64,000 nucleotides of DNA from Durusdinium trenchii (lineage: Eukaryota; Sar; Dinophyceae; Suessiales; Symbiodiniaceae). Location of the stretch: NCBI GenBank assembly GCA_963970005.1, contig CAXAMN010023361.1:1465681-1529680 (forward strand), in the 5' to 3' direction. Under the pieces are notes generated by a model. It had not been told where the DNA came from. It saw only the letters and a program-made list of their open reading frames with translations, and ran no database searches. The position numbers and the translations under genes are program-made. This document shows, piece by piece, positions 52,346-64,000 of this stretch (positions are counted from its first letter, which is position 1; every line of letters starts with the position of its first letter).

Positions 52346-54485
52346 TCTTTTTGTCTTTCAGGTTTGTGTTTTCTGCCCTGTCCGCTGGAACAGGTTCGCC
52401 TGTGAAAGGTTCTTGCTCCTTTGCAAGGGGTGCGTGACTGTCTCCGGGATTGCATTCCTGCCACACTGTGTAACTCTCTCAGCTTTGTTTCCCTTTTCGG
52501 GCAACCGTTGGATGAATGACCGGGTTAGATTTCGGCGGCGTGGCAGCGATCTCACTGTTCAGTTGGGGCGGAGGGCATACGTCAGGCACCAAAAATCAAT
52601 TTCATGTCACATCCTTCGCTCCTCATGCTTTTGTTTCTTGTCCTCACGTGGTCAGCTCCCCGCTGACTGAGCTGCATGACCGGCATCATGTTCGCGCTTG
52701 AAGAATAATTCCCCAAAAGGTTTACTGTTAGGGTTTCTCAATTCTTTCTTAAGCCGTGTCCGCCCGCTCTGTACTGCTGTGTCCGTCTCTGCCTTGCAAT
52801 CCTTTACATTTGTCTCCCAGCTCTGGAAGTCGCAAGCTCTTGTTTCGATTTTGAAAAACACAATCTGTTTGGGGTCTACGGTGGTGTAATTTTTCGGCAA
52901 ACCGAGGCCCACAGTTACCCGGAACTGTCGAAAGGCGCCGTTTTCACCGCATGATTGGCGCTCACGATTGGCGCACGCGGTGAGCAAGTCGCTCAGGCAG
53001 ATAGGCTGGGTCACGGACGCCTACCTTGAAGACAACCGCTCTGAAGCCATGCTGGCGCCTCTGCCTTAGGTCGTAGGTCATTAGGTCAACGTGGAAGCTG
53101 AAAGTGCTTGGGGGAGCCGAGTTGGGCCAGTTGGACTTAGAGGGGAAACAACAAGAGAATCACAGAACACCCGAGTTTCGCTTCCTTCGATTCCACACCT
53201 TCGATGGAGTTGAGGTCGAAATGGCAGCGGTTGGTTCTTCAGGCACTCGAGGAGGTTTGGGACTCGAAGTCATGGCTCGGCTGGTTATCTAAAATGGTTC
53301 TGAAATGATTTTTGGTTCAAAAGTGAGAATCACATTTGCTGAAACCGTAGTGTCAATGCAACGCTGAGAAAGAGGCATGAACAAAAGATTGGGTGCGGAC
53401 AATGTATGCATTACAATTGTAGCGCGTTCCTGTAGGAAATCCCGATCCCAAATCCCCACGAAAGCTTTGCAAACGCTTTGTTGGCCCCGTTCCTTTTGCC
53501 AAGCCAAGGGCCCCTTCAAAAAGCAGTTGCTGTTGCAGCAACGTATCCGCAATCCCAACTTCGTTTTGAAGCCTTGGTGGGCGAGCCTTCTGAGCAGCCC
53601 TATGACTTCAAATGACCTTTCTATGGGGCGAATGCGCTCAACTTCCAAGTTGCCTCTTCCATTTTCTCTTTTGAATGACGGTTTGGTTTCGAAAGGGGCT
53701 TCGCCTTCGTGAAGGCGTCCTCAGATCTTGTAGAATCTGAGGCCTGCACATCATAATGGTGCCAGCTTCTGTGGAGGGTCCCTTTGCCTTGTGCATACAA
53801 ATGCATCTATCAAAATACACATGTATACACCCATATAGACACAGAGATGGTCTCCAAAAGGCTGAGATGAAGCTGAAGCCCAAAGTACTCATCGACCACT
53901 TGTCCACTGTTGCTTCTGTGGACGCTACTGTGGACGGAGCCCCTTAGGTGGTCACCTATGCTGTGCAACTGGAGACCTACCTCCAACAGGCCCTGCGTCG
54001 GTTTTGTGTCATTCCTAGAAAGCTCATGTGCTTTCTCGAAGGCCAAGCCAGAAGACCGAAGCGCAGATCCGGAGTGGATGGAGAAATGCATGCAATTCTG
54101 CTTCTCGGAAGCACGTGTTGGGTCCTTTTCTGGGTATCCCAGTGTCCCAAAGTTAAATTGCCAACCAATGTTTTATACATAAATTGTATGTACCAATGTG
54201 CGAGTATGAGAGAATGAGAAGTTAGAAGGTATGCTGGCCGCAAGTTGAATGAGGTGAATGAATCATGATACGCAGATAGATAGGTCTATACTGAAAATGA
54301 CATATCCACACAGCTTTGGCGCAAGTGCTGGAAGCCCACAGTACATTTTGCCTGCAAAGAATGCGCACATCATTTTGGAACCAGCGATGTGGCCCATGCC
54401 AAGCGGTAGCACATGCCCATCCCCCAAAACCAAGAACAACTAAGTTTCCCTAAATATCTAGGAACCAAATGAATAGTGCGAGCGC
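52346..54485. other. No confident gene; one weak candidate ORF
   Basis: A plus-strand frame at 53756-54217 is open on both sides of a TAG at 53945: KAEMKLKPKVLIDHLSTVAS before it and VVTYAVQLETYLQQALRRF after it. It may be an exon starting at the TAG acceptor, or a pseudogene. The rest shows nothing. Confidence 0.3.
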
Positions 54486-54544
54486 TTCTTCAAGGAAGCC
54501 CCCCCCGCTGCCTTTAGGGCGGTGGGGGGAGCTTCCTTGAAGAA
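54486..54544 (+). repeat. Strong 59-nt hairpin
   Basis: Arms TTCTTCAAGGAAGC (54486-54499) and GCTTCCTTGAAGAA (54531-54544) are perfect reverse complements. The inner arms continue with one mismatch, six C-G pairs and six further pairs including two G-U, around the loop TTTAG. About 26 base pairs in all. Confidence 0.85.
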
Positions 54545-57500
54545 ACGTGAGCTATCCTGCGTCCATATTTAGCAGCTACTGTACTTACTCTACTAGCTAC
54601 GGTTTGCTTCTACTGGCTGCCTACCTTTCTGACCTACCTCACCTCTACACGGCCTACGCCCCCGGGCTTAAAAAAGAAGTAATTATATATTGCTTTACCA
54701 CCTGCCTACTGCCTAAGCAACAGCAAATCTGCTGTTCTCGAACGGGACTTTCACGACTCTCTCTCCTGCCCGTATACATGCACGCGTTCCCTTCTCATAG
54801 CACTTAGAGGACTTGAGTACTTCGCTCCAAGGTTTGTACTTGAGTTCTGAGCTTCAACAAATCACCGAAGCCTTGTGCGACGCTCAGCGGTATCGACTGT
54901 GGAGCGCCATATCGGTGACACGAGATCACCAGGTCTCAGCACGGCCTTTCACAGAATGCCACTGGCAAGTACGCAAGCATCGCGACTGAGGCAATGATTT
55001 TCATGTGGAAGTATTTCAATGATTTTGTATTGAATTGTTCTGATTGTCCTTGGCTTCGGGTCACATGGAAGGTCATTGGCAACAGTGAGCATGAGCTCAG
55101 TGCCAGTCAGGGTGCACGAGTGTTTATTGTTGATGCGGTTTGGAGCTTAGCTGATGCCGTTGCAGAAATTGGAGTTGGTTTGGGATGAGGGTAAGAAGAA
55201 GACACCATGCCTGACTCAGGAAAATCCGGATTGGGTATGGTGCAGATTAGAGGAGGCGACTCGCTCATTTGCTGTTAGGGTTCAAGAGCAATTTGACGTG
55301 TTGGGCAACGGCACCTGCTTCTCGTCTCGCTTCATCAGGCTGGACGGGCTGAAGGATGGCTGCCACGCAATGTTTTGATCGTCGAACCTGGTTTGAGCCC
55401 CAGGAGTGACGAGTTTCCAGTGTGCCAGGAGATGCCAGCATGGCAATTAGAAGGATGAATCGACAACTTTCATGTGAACGCCGTGCTAGACTTTATATAT
55501 ACAGACTAGACCCAGAAACCATGCAACTTTCAGACAGTCGTTTAGATAGGATTTGTGGATTTTACAGTTGGACCTTTCTCTGAGGTGAAGCTCCGAACAA
55601 AGTGCAGCTCCTAGCATCAAGTCTTTTTTGTGTGTTTGGTAGTCTATGCTTCGCATGTTGGGTTGTGCAGGATTTGCCGGAGTGGATCAAGGCGCTTTAG
55701 TCGGTTTTAGAAGCAACGTTGTACAACATTTTGCTGATGTTGATCAGGATGATGGTGGAGTAGTGAGTTTTGGACAAACTTGTGTCAGGTGGGAGAGAAA
55801 GCACGGTCTTGAACTTAGTCAGGACCGTGCTCCATCACCAGAACGATGTTTTCCGGTAGAAACGTCACCTGCAATAGTCAACGCCACATGCGACAGCAAG
55901 GTGTTTGTTGGTTCATGTTACATTTCGGGTGGGGAGCACAAACACACGGAGAGAGATGGAACTGCATATTTATCATCCATTGCTTCTCAACATGCTGTTC
56001 CACTCAACTGGGCAAAGGATCCCGCATCAGTAGAAGACACAGCCTTATTTGGGGCATACTGCATACTGTAGTAAACGCTGCACAAGCTACTCATTTTGCA
56101 TGCCGACATGTACATGTATAATATTACCAGTGCTTGCAACTCTACGCATGCCAATGCCTTTGTGGGTCTTTGTGAGAACGATGAGGGTGTCGAAAAAGCG
56201 TATTGCAATGCATTAGCCACATCTACACCTATCACTGCCGTATCTTTCTTTATGGAAACGAAGTGACTGGGTCGAGGCAGGTGAAGAGCTGTACCTCATG
56301 CAACGGTTTTTGGACATTTCACCTGTTTGGGGGAGACCGGGGGTGCCGCGTCTGGCTACAAGTCCTTTGACTAGGACTGCCTTCGGTTTAGGAGTCGTTG
56401 GTGCTTGCCGTGGCACCGGTCGTTTAGGTGGTGGTCGAACTCTCAGAAGCAATTCTGCGACGTGAACATCAATGCGGTAGACCACTCCGCGCGACAAGTC
56501 ACAGCAGCCTGGCTGCAGTTGCTGCCGTGCTCCAAAGGAGTGGCGCGACGTGAAGGAGTGGCTCCGGCTTCGGCATGTGATGGGAATGACGGGTTCGTCG
56601 TCGTCTGCACGTTGCAAAACACTCAGTTTTTATCCGAGGTCACGTTCGTGCAGGCCGCAGCGGTCCCAAACTTTTGCGTTTTGTTTTGTTTTGGCACTCA
56701 AAGCTCCCATGATGCATTTGTACGCTTGTGAGTGTGAAGGACACTAGTTGTTGGAAGATGGTGCCCTTCGAGCACTTTCAGCAGAAAGAGGCCCACACTG
56801 ACTGGAGTGTCATAGCGAAATGCTCCTGGACGTTTGCAGTCACGGGGTGCATTTGCTTCAGGAGGATTGGCTACTGCATCCTTTCCAACAAAAGGCAGGG
56901 AGGGAGAAAGAGAGCTCTTGTCACGGGGCCGTTTTTTGGTGGGCTGACATGCTGGGCCAATGCAGGCCAAAGAGCTTTATCAGCAGCTTCCAGACTGGGT
57001 TCGCCCTGGCAGCGTAGTCGCCCATCTCAACCCAACAACGGGCATTTTTGTCTTCGTGCAAACTGCGCAACCCCGGCCGACCAGATGTGACCGACCTGTG
57101 TTCGCCAGTCGCTTTTTGTGTTCTGTTTTCGCGTTCGTTTGTGGAGCTCACAGCTTGGGAGTCAGCCTAGGCATACTGGTGGTCAACAAGCCAACATCGT
57201 GTGCTACCTGTACAGATCCGGGACGTGTGCTCTAGGACTCGGCAGGTTGGGAAGCCTGGTTTGCTACTTCCTTCGAGCCACACCGGTCTTGACCAATCCT
57301 GCCAGGTGAAGGTGGCGTTCATTTGCAACAAGACGGTGCCTTGCCTTTTGATGGCTGGCCCACTCGGCCCTTGAATCAGGAATAAAGGAGGTATGTTTTT
57401 TGCACACCGCCTCTTGACGAGGTGAAGAAACTAGTGCAGTTCCATGAGCCTTGGCAAGAAGACATTTCTAACATGCCATTACTGTATATAGTCACTCTTC

Positions 57501-60500
57501 TATTTTGAGCCTTCCTGCGAGCAGCTTTTCAGTTGATGAGGTCCACACATGGATTTCATGAATGTATCCATGGAATCCATGCTCCTATTTTCATTGTTAA
57601 GGAGCTGCTTGATTCTCCAAAGGAATGCCGGATTCTTGGGTGAATGTGCTTTAGCTTTAGCATGTTGCCTGCCTTGATGCCTGTGACTCAGCCGTTCGCC
57701 TACGTATTCTAGGCATGCTCCAAAAAGACAGATCTGGGCATACTTGGCGGAAACCCAGACGGAAATCTAGAGGAGGTGGCTCCAAAGAAGCAGCAGAGGC
57801 ACAGATGTGGTTTTGCGCATGGTCCATTGTGCGCGCGCGTGGGGTCCAAATTTGTGAGAATAGCCGGCCAGACATGCCAGAGACGCATCCAACAGATTTG
57901 GAGATTTTAGACCTTAGCAGCCTTAGCTGATGCACGGACATGGTGCAGGCTGGCAGCCAAACCGAGCCGTCAGAACCGGAGACAGGCCAAAGCCCGTCCT
58001 GGGAGAGAGAATCCATCATGATGTAGGCCATCGCCAGTAGGTTGGAGGCAATCGCTACTACGAGAGAATCCATTACTGTGGGCCGACCATCACGGTACGT
58101 CGCCGACATCGCCGAGGGACAAAGGCGCTCGGCGACATCATGGCTGAGATGACGCAGGTTCTACGCGGGTGTGTATATTGTAAATGGGAGACGCCCAACC
58201 AATGGGTTTTGGATGCTTTTGGTCAATTTTTCTTCTTCCAGGGGATCAAACTGGGAGGTCTTCCTATTTTTATGCAAAACCACCCCATGCCGGTGGTGTC
58301 TTTTTCCATTCGCTTGCTCAGTGCCAACGACCAACAGAAGACGCATGACCAGTCGGGGATGAGGTATCATCGGTATCACTGCCGCTGCGAGAGTTTATGG
58401 TTTACATATCGGTACTGTACTGCGAAGATTTAGCAGTAGCTAGCGGCTATCATGGATCCTTGGACGCAGCTTGTTCCGCTTGGAACTGTGCTTCTTTTGG
58501 TCCTTGCCCTGCGAAATGGCCAACTTGGTCGGGTAACTCATCACACTCCCCTTCAAACTTGCAAGTCTTGCCCTTTTGGACGCTATGCGGGAATACTATG
58601 TTGAAAGTTGAATGGGTTCTATTTTGGTATGACGGTATGACCGTTTCCTGAGGAGGTGTTTCAGTGTGTGCAGGACATCGGTGACATGATGGGCCCTGAA
58701 GATGGTGCGGCCTGAGCCCCAGGGCTTCCAAACCCCAACCCTGTGTTGCAGCGCCTGGGTGTTTCAACGCATGTGAACGGACCAAGGATGACTCACAGGA
58801 CGGGCTCCGCAAAGCCCTTACCTTCATGGGCAGCGCCGAGTTCCTGCAGGCTCCACTTTTTCTCTTGAAATAGCTTGGGTTACGTTTGGACATGCTCAAC
58901 TAAGTGACCCGCCTTTTCTTCTTCTGCTGCTTTACAGGCATTTATTTAGATTTAGATTGGGTCTGTCTTATTACCTGTAACAGTCGGTAAACAATCATAA
59001 CTATTTTTGAACAAGGCCTTTACTAACCATCATCATCCACTGTTACTGGTAATAGGATAGACCCAAGATTTAGATGTTGTCTTTGTCGTCCTGCCTGCTT
59101 TCTTGCAGGCTGATCTAAATATTGATGACGGCATGATCACCCCCGCAGCACCTTGGCCGAGAACGCGCTTGAAAAAACCTTAAGCAAAGACTCGATTAGC
59201 TCAACCAAGACCTCAGCCAGAACAAGACAAGGATGTGTTCGAAACAAGTGGAGGGCCGATAGGGCTTCAGCGTTGTGAAGAACCTGCTTGAGTAGTCCTG
59301 TTGTTGGTAGGTCCAGCAAGTGGGAAACGATGCAAGTCTTTGTATGCCTTGGCAGCCTTGGCAGTTGTGAGGAGTCCAAAACCGATCTTGGACTCTCAGC
59401 AGCTTCAGCAGATCTTCAGGCTGGGGTCAACTTGTGAACAGAACTTGCGGAACCTGCAAACCTCCAGCAGACCTGCTTCGTGCTTCTTGAAGCAGGCTCT
59501 TGGCATGAATAAGGCACGGGCGAAGGCGGACTTCAGACCTCCAAGCCTTTTGTGTGATGGGGTGCCTCCTTTCTTGAAGGTCTTGGAGGGAACAGCTGTT
59601 GCTGATGCCATTACACCGGCAGATGTGGGACAGGCTGGTGGGTTGGAATAACGAATCCTCGTGGTCGTGGGATTTGGGATGGGTGTTGTGCTAGCTGGTA
59701 CTATGACCTCGCTGAGGCGGAAAGTAAGCAAGCCGCAGAAGGCGAGTCAGGCACATGCTGTGCTCCTTGATCCTTGGGCTGCTGCCAGACTAGATCTGTC
59801 AGGAAAGAAGGCCAAAGTTCTCATAGGCTTCTCCCAGTCCGAGGAGAACATGATGGAGTCTTTGGAGGTCATACTGACCTGGCAGTCCTAGCTGAGCTCC
59901 TTCCAAATGCTTCTCGCAAGGCGATTGCTGCTGATGATGGGAAGGTTCCAGCGGTCAGGGGCTGATCATGGCCGAGCTGAGATGTTTTCAAAACACTCAT
60001 CAAGTGACATTCCAAAAGTCCAGAACCAAGCTGAGCGGCTCAGCACGCTCTAGCACGCTCGAGAGCGTGCTCTCAGGCCTCTCAGGCATCAAGAACGCTG
60101 AGCGATACTGGACTGTTTGACACTGTGGAGAAGGAGCAGTGACGGTTGCCAGAGTCACTAGTGTGAGTTTGCCACAGTGTTCCTTTCACCCTCGGTGGTA
60201 TGAGGAGCTGATCAAAGAGCTGGCTCCGAGCTCTTCAGAAGAACCAGCCACGGAGGAACCGGGCGTTCTTGATGCAGAGGTCAGCTGAGAATGGGTTAAC
60301 TCTGTCGGAAACGATGTGGTTTCGGCTTTCTTCACGTCGGTCGCCACAGGCTTTGACCAGAGCTCGTGTCCAAGGCACGAGCCGAGCGGAGACCAATTCC
60401 CAGCTCAGACGGTCCACCTTTTGCCGTGCATCCATCATCGTCCATCGTCCCATGTCTTGCCATTTCGTACAGTACAGGTCCCGAAGCTGGCCAAAAGGAC

Positions 60501-62499
60501 GGACTTCTTGATGTTTGAATTTTTCAAACAAGCGCATCTCATCGCAATTCATATGTCAAACAGCCCCGAAATATGGATTGGAGGACCACGCCGCAGAAGG
60601 CTGGAGTGTGTGTGTGTGTGTGTGTGTCAACCCCTGTACCTAAGGGTTCCACCTCACCGTTTGCTTGAAGTTTTTTCAGCAGGGGCGTCAGGCTCGATAC
60701 ACCTACCTGACGCAACGAAGCTCTGGTGTATCGAGGGATGGGTGGACTGATCATCCACCTGTACCTGCTTCAACGGTTGAGCAAGCTGTTCCAATCCTCC
60801 TTTTTTGATTCCATGGTGGTTCATGATACTTCCCACAAACCATTTTCCTTCCGCCGCTTTCAGCTGCCGCGCGTTCGTGAACTGCAGACAAGTGAACAAT
60901 TTGTTAAACATTTCAGTTGCGCTGACCTTTTCACCTTGCGTTTCCCTCACCTTCCTTCTCGACCTTTGGGAACTGAGCTAACTGAAAACCAATGTCAGAG
61001 TGTGGGTGTTTCATTGATGTTCCATTGTCACCTACAAACAACCGCAGTGTATTTTACCGGCTGCAAGCGGGCCAGGCAGCGACGGGCCCACTGATCCCAC
61101 CTCGATTGGCAAGCTTGAGCCAACCTCTCCAGAATCTGAGCAGCATCACAGGTCTTTTTGAACAAGGGTTCCTGCATCTGCATCCAAGCTGCGCTGGAGT
61201 ACTGGGTTTTCGACTCACCTTCATGCCAAGGCACTTGATGCTGGGCTGGGTGAAGTTGCTTCTTGGCCAGTGCTTTTGAGGGGAACATGGCTGGAAGTTA
61301 TGGCGTCGTGTGGCCATTGACACATGGACCCAACGTTATCCGTACCAACTGCTTGCTGAGGGGGTGTCACCTTGGAAAGCTTGACCAAAGTTCGGAAGCC
61401 CCGAGCCTTGCCTTCTGAGGCTGAGCCAGGTACCCGAGTTCCAAGTCCAGACGAAGCGGCTGGAGAGCCATCACTTCAAGGTGGCCGCCTGCTACTGCAA
61501 ACACTTGCCGCATTGATCACACGCTACCTATATTTTTGTTTTGCTCATGACGTTTGGCTTCAAGCTGCCTGTGAAGGTGATGCATCAGTCACCGAACCTC
61601 GCGCAGATACAACTCGCGAAGGCCTGCAGACTATGTCAGGGAGTTCGGAAGGCTGTGAGTGTACCCCCGAAAGTGTGCAAGACAGAACACCAAACCATCA
61701 AGAGCCATGATAGAATCCAAGGCTGTTAAGTCTTTATGAGGCAGAATTCAGTGCCAACCAAGTGACTGGCGCATCAATACCGCTTGGACAAAGTGCGAGC
61801 GTCTACAGCAACGCAATTGAACCCGACATCATTCCCAAACCAAAGCAGCGCGACATCATTGGGCCCTGCTGGCGCTGTGAACGATGCTGTGAACTTGGAT
61901 TTATGCCACCACTGGTGCGCAGACATACTCAGAGGACCTGGGTAGTAAGGCCACAGCAAGATGTGACCAGCAGCGGACTGAATTCTTGAGCTCCATTGCT
62001 TTTCCATCCTCACAAGGCTAACGTTTGTGTCCCGCCTAAACACAAATGCCCATCCACCACAAAGGTACCCGGTACGTTGCGCCTGGTGTCGTGCAGGTGG
62101 GCTAGACAAGCCATCAGACAGAAGTCCGATGACGCCAACTGAAGGCTGTGCTTGCAAGCAAGCGCCAAGTGTTTCGTGCTGGGAGGTTCTTTGTGTGTTG
62201 TTTTTTTGGGGGTAATCATTGTATGCACCAGCCAAGAACCAGTGCACGAAAGAAGCACACAACAACTTAAAAGTGCTCCGCAGATTTTCCCTAAACGACC
62301 CCTAAGGCGGTGAGCAAGTTGCAGCGCCGGCGGTTACGTCACCTAAGGTAGAAGGCCCTGCTTTTTAAGCAACGCTGCCTTTTCTATTCGCTCGCATTGG
62401 CATATGTAACTTTTTTGATCTTTTTTCCCCAACAGCAGCATGCTTTGGGGTCTTCAGCCATAGTAAAGGTTTCGGAGCAAGCCGGAGCAGCTCCCAAAG
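54545..62499. other. Mostly non-coding stretch without a confident gene
   Basis: Possible coding islands, none convincing. 55646-56071 contains HFADVDQDDGGVVSF, which resembles a calcium-binding EF-hand loop with one extra residue. 58450-58597 has a hydrophobic N-terminus (MDPWTQLVPLGTVLLLVLAL). 58796-58875 reads TKDDSQDGLRKALTFMGSAE. 59301-59651 and 59661-59891 have SRPASCFLKQALGMNKARAK and RLDLSGKKAKVLIGFSQSEE. A (GT)n run lies at about 60608-60628 and a short palindrome AGCACGCT...AGCGTGCT at about 60052-60071. Confidence 0.3.
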
Positions 62500-64000
62500 A
62501 CATTCCCCCAGGTTCCCACGAGGTTCCCACAAGGTTCCAAGGTTCCCGCCAGGTTCCCACAAGGTTCCCAAGGTTCCTGCAAGGTTCCTGCAAGGTTCCT
62601 GCAAGGTTCCTGCAAGGTTCCCAAGGTTCCCACAACTTTGTTCCACAAGGTTCCCCCAAGGTTCCCACAGCTTTGCTCCAACGTTCCCACAAGGTTCCCA
62701 CAGTTTTGTTCCACAAGGTTCCAACAACTTTGTTCCACAAGGTTCCCACAACTTTGCCCCACAAGCTGCCCGCCAGGTTCGCAAGGTTCCCACAGCTTTG
62801 CTCCAAGGTTCCCACAAGGTTCCCACAACTTTGTTCCACAACGTTCCCACAACTTTGCCCCACAAGGTTCCCGCCAGGCCCCCCCAAGGTTCCCAAGGTT
62901 CCCACAAGTTTGCTCCAAGGCTCCCACAGCTTTGCTCCAAGGTTGCCCCAAGGTTCCCACAGCTTTGCTCCAATGTTCCCACAAGCTTCCCACAACTTTG
63001 CTGCAAGGTTCCCAGACAAAGGTTCCCACAGATTTGCTCCAAGGTTGCCCCAAGGTTCCCACAGCTTTGCTCCAAGGTTCCCACAAGGTTTCCACAACTT
63101 TGCCCCACAAGTTTCCCAAGGTTCCCGCAAGATTGCTCCAAGGTTCCCACAACTTTGTTGCAAGGCGCCCCCAAAGGTTCCCCCACAAGGTTCCCCCAAG
63201 GTTCCCACAATGTTGCTTCACAAGTTTCCAACAAAGCACCCAAGGTGCCCACAACTTTGCTCCAAGGTTGCCCCAAGGTTCCCACAGCTTTGCTCCAAGG
63301 TTCGCGCAAGGTTCCCACAACTTTGCTGCAAGGTCCCCAGAAGCTTCCCACAACTTTGCCCATTTTGCTTCAAGGTTCCTACAAGGTTCCCACAACTTTT
63401 TTGCAAGGTAAGGTTCCCAAAACTTTGCCCCACAAGGCTCCCAAGGTGCCCACAACATCGTTCCACAACTTTGCCCCACAAGGTTCTTCCAAGGTTCCCA
63501 CAAGGTTCCAAGGTTCCCGCCAGGTTCCCACAAGGTTCCCAAGGTTCCTGCAAGGTTCCTGCAAGGTTCCTGCAAGGTTCATGCAAGGTTCCTGCAAGGT
63601 TCCCAAGGTTCCCACAACTTTGTTCCCCAAAGTTCCCAAGGTTCCCACAGCTTTGCTCCAACGTTCCCACAAGGTTCCCACAGTTTTGTTCCACAACGTT
63701 CCAACAACTTTGTTCCACAAGGTTCCCACAACTTTGCCCCACAAGCTGCCCGCCAGGTTCGCAAGGTTCCCACAGCTTTGCTCCAAGGTTCCCACAAGGT
63801 TCCCACAACTTTGTTCCACAACGTTCCCACAACTTTGCCCCACAAGGTTCCCGCCAGGCCCCCACAAGGTTACCAAGGTTCCTGCAAGGTTCCCAAAGCT
63901 CCCAAGGTTCCCACAACTTTGTTCCACAAGGTTCCAACGTTCCTACGAGGTTCCCACAATTTTGTTCCACAAGGTTCCCACAACTTTGTTCCACAAGGTT
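62500..64000 (+). repeat. Minisatellite of about 11 bp with higher-order duplication, running off the window end
   Basis: Units vary on AAGGTTCCCAC, with alternating AACTTTG and AGCTTTG versions (CACAACTTTGTTCC, CACAGCTTTGCTCC). The minus strand is open in several frames as repeats of WEPCGNL, which are not genes. The block around 62510-62880 is nearly repeated at about 63490-63870, an offset of about 980 bp. Confidence 0.9.

Noticed and set aside
55646-56071. EF-hand protein exon
   Set aside because: The single DVDQDDGGVVSF loop has an extra residue relative to the canonical loop, no second EF-hand, and no exon chain; kept only as a note.
62365-63994. Minus-strand ORFs of 258-373 codons
   Set aside because: Pure translation of the 11-bp minisatellite, open in several frames at once.
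1-64000. CRISPR arrays, bacterial operons, rRNA and tRNA genes
   Set aside because: Tandem repeats here lack the regular unique spacers of CRISPR. Gene structure is eukaryotic. No rRNA core or convincing tRNA cloverleaf was found by eye, though a covariance-model scan was not possible.

Overview
The window looks like nuclear DNA of a dinoflagellate, most probably a member of the Symbiodiniaceae. The signs are eukaryotic multi-exon genes, a mixture of GT-AG and GC-AG introns, fragments of the dinoflagellate trans-spliced leader (3' end ...TTTTGGCTCAAG) placed just after AG acceptors, dense (TCAC)n, (TACA)n, (TA)n and GC-rich tandem repeats, and large degenerate retroelements of kinds I associate with dinoflagellates. 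The species cannot be fixed from the sequence. There are two assembly gaps: 753 N at 5865-6617 and 10 N at 25625-25634.

Layout. 1.5-5.9 kb: two related gene remnants, a 540-residue ORF behind a nonsense-interrupted N-terminal domain and a frameshifted BspA-type leucine-rich-repeat gene whose start is preceded by a relict spliced leader. 7.6-9.3 kb: microsatellites and minisatellites plus two halves of one reverse-transcriptase (RT) C-terminal domain in opposite orientation, each abutting the same tetranucleotide repeat. 10.4-14.5 kb: a RING-finger plus RT retroelement, decayed, bounded by a degenerate 34-bp direct repeat. 14.7-15.5 kb: a decayed minus-strand member of a dinoflagellate multi-copy family. 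19.7-21.3 kb: an RRM RNA-binding protein gene. 24.0-37.6 kb: a head-to-tail array of at least three minus-strand non-LTR retrotransposon copies, each ending in and starting at a (TACA)n tract. The longest copy encodes ORF1, then a ubiquitin-specific-protease-like domain, an endonuclease-like domain, RT and several zinc-binding motifs. 38.1-40.7 kb: a multi-exon coiled-coil gene. 43.8-45.2 kb: an intronless 2-oxoglutarate oxygenase-like ORF with substituted metal ligands. 46.3-46.7 kb: a small MGC-start gene. 47.2-47.5 kb: ribosomal protein L35 (uL29). 49.4-50.6 kb: a gene with RanBP2-type zinc finger, RS-rich and J-domain-like exons. 50.6-62.5 kb: mostly non-coding, with a 21-bp repeat field and a strong hairpin. 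62.5-64.0 kb: an approximately 11-bp minisatellite with higher-order structure.

Biology. The host genes concern RNA handling (RRM, zinc-finger/RS protein), translation (L35) and unknown functions. Most of the annotatable DNA is retroelement. The most interesting content is a retrotransposon polyprotein carrying a USP-like cysteine peptidase, whose inserted copy begins with the last 8 bases of the spliced leader, and a second unrelated retroelement carrying a RING-H2 finger. Two element families in one window have therefore taken up opposite halves of ubiquitin chemistry. No rRNA, CRISPR or convincing tRNA was seen.
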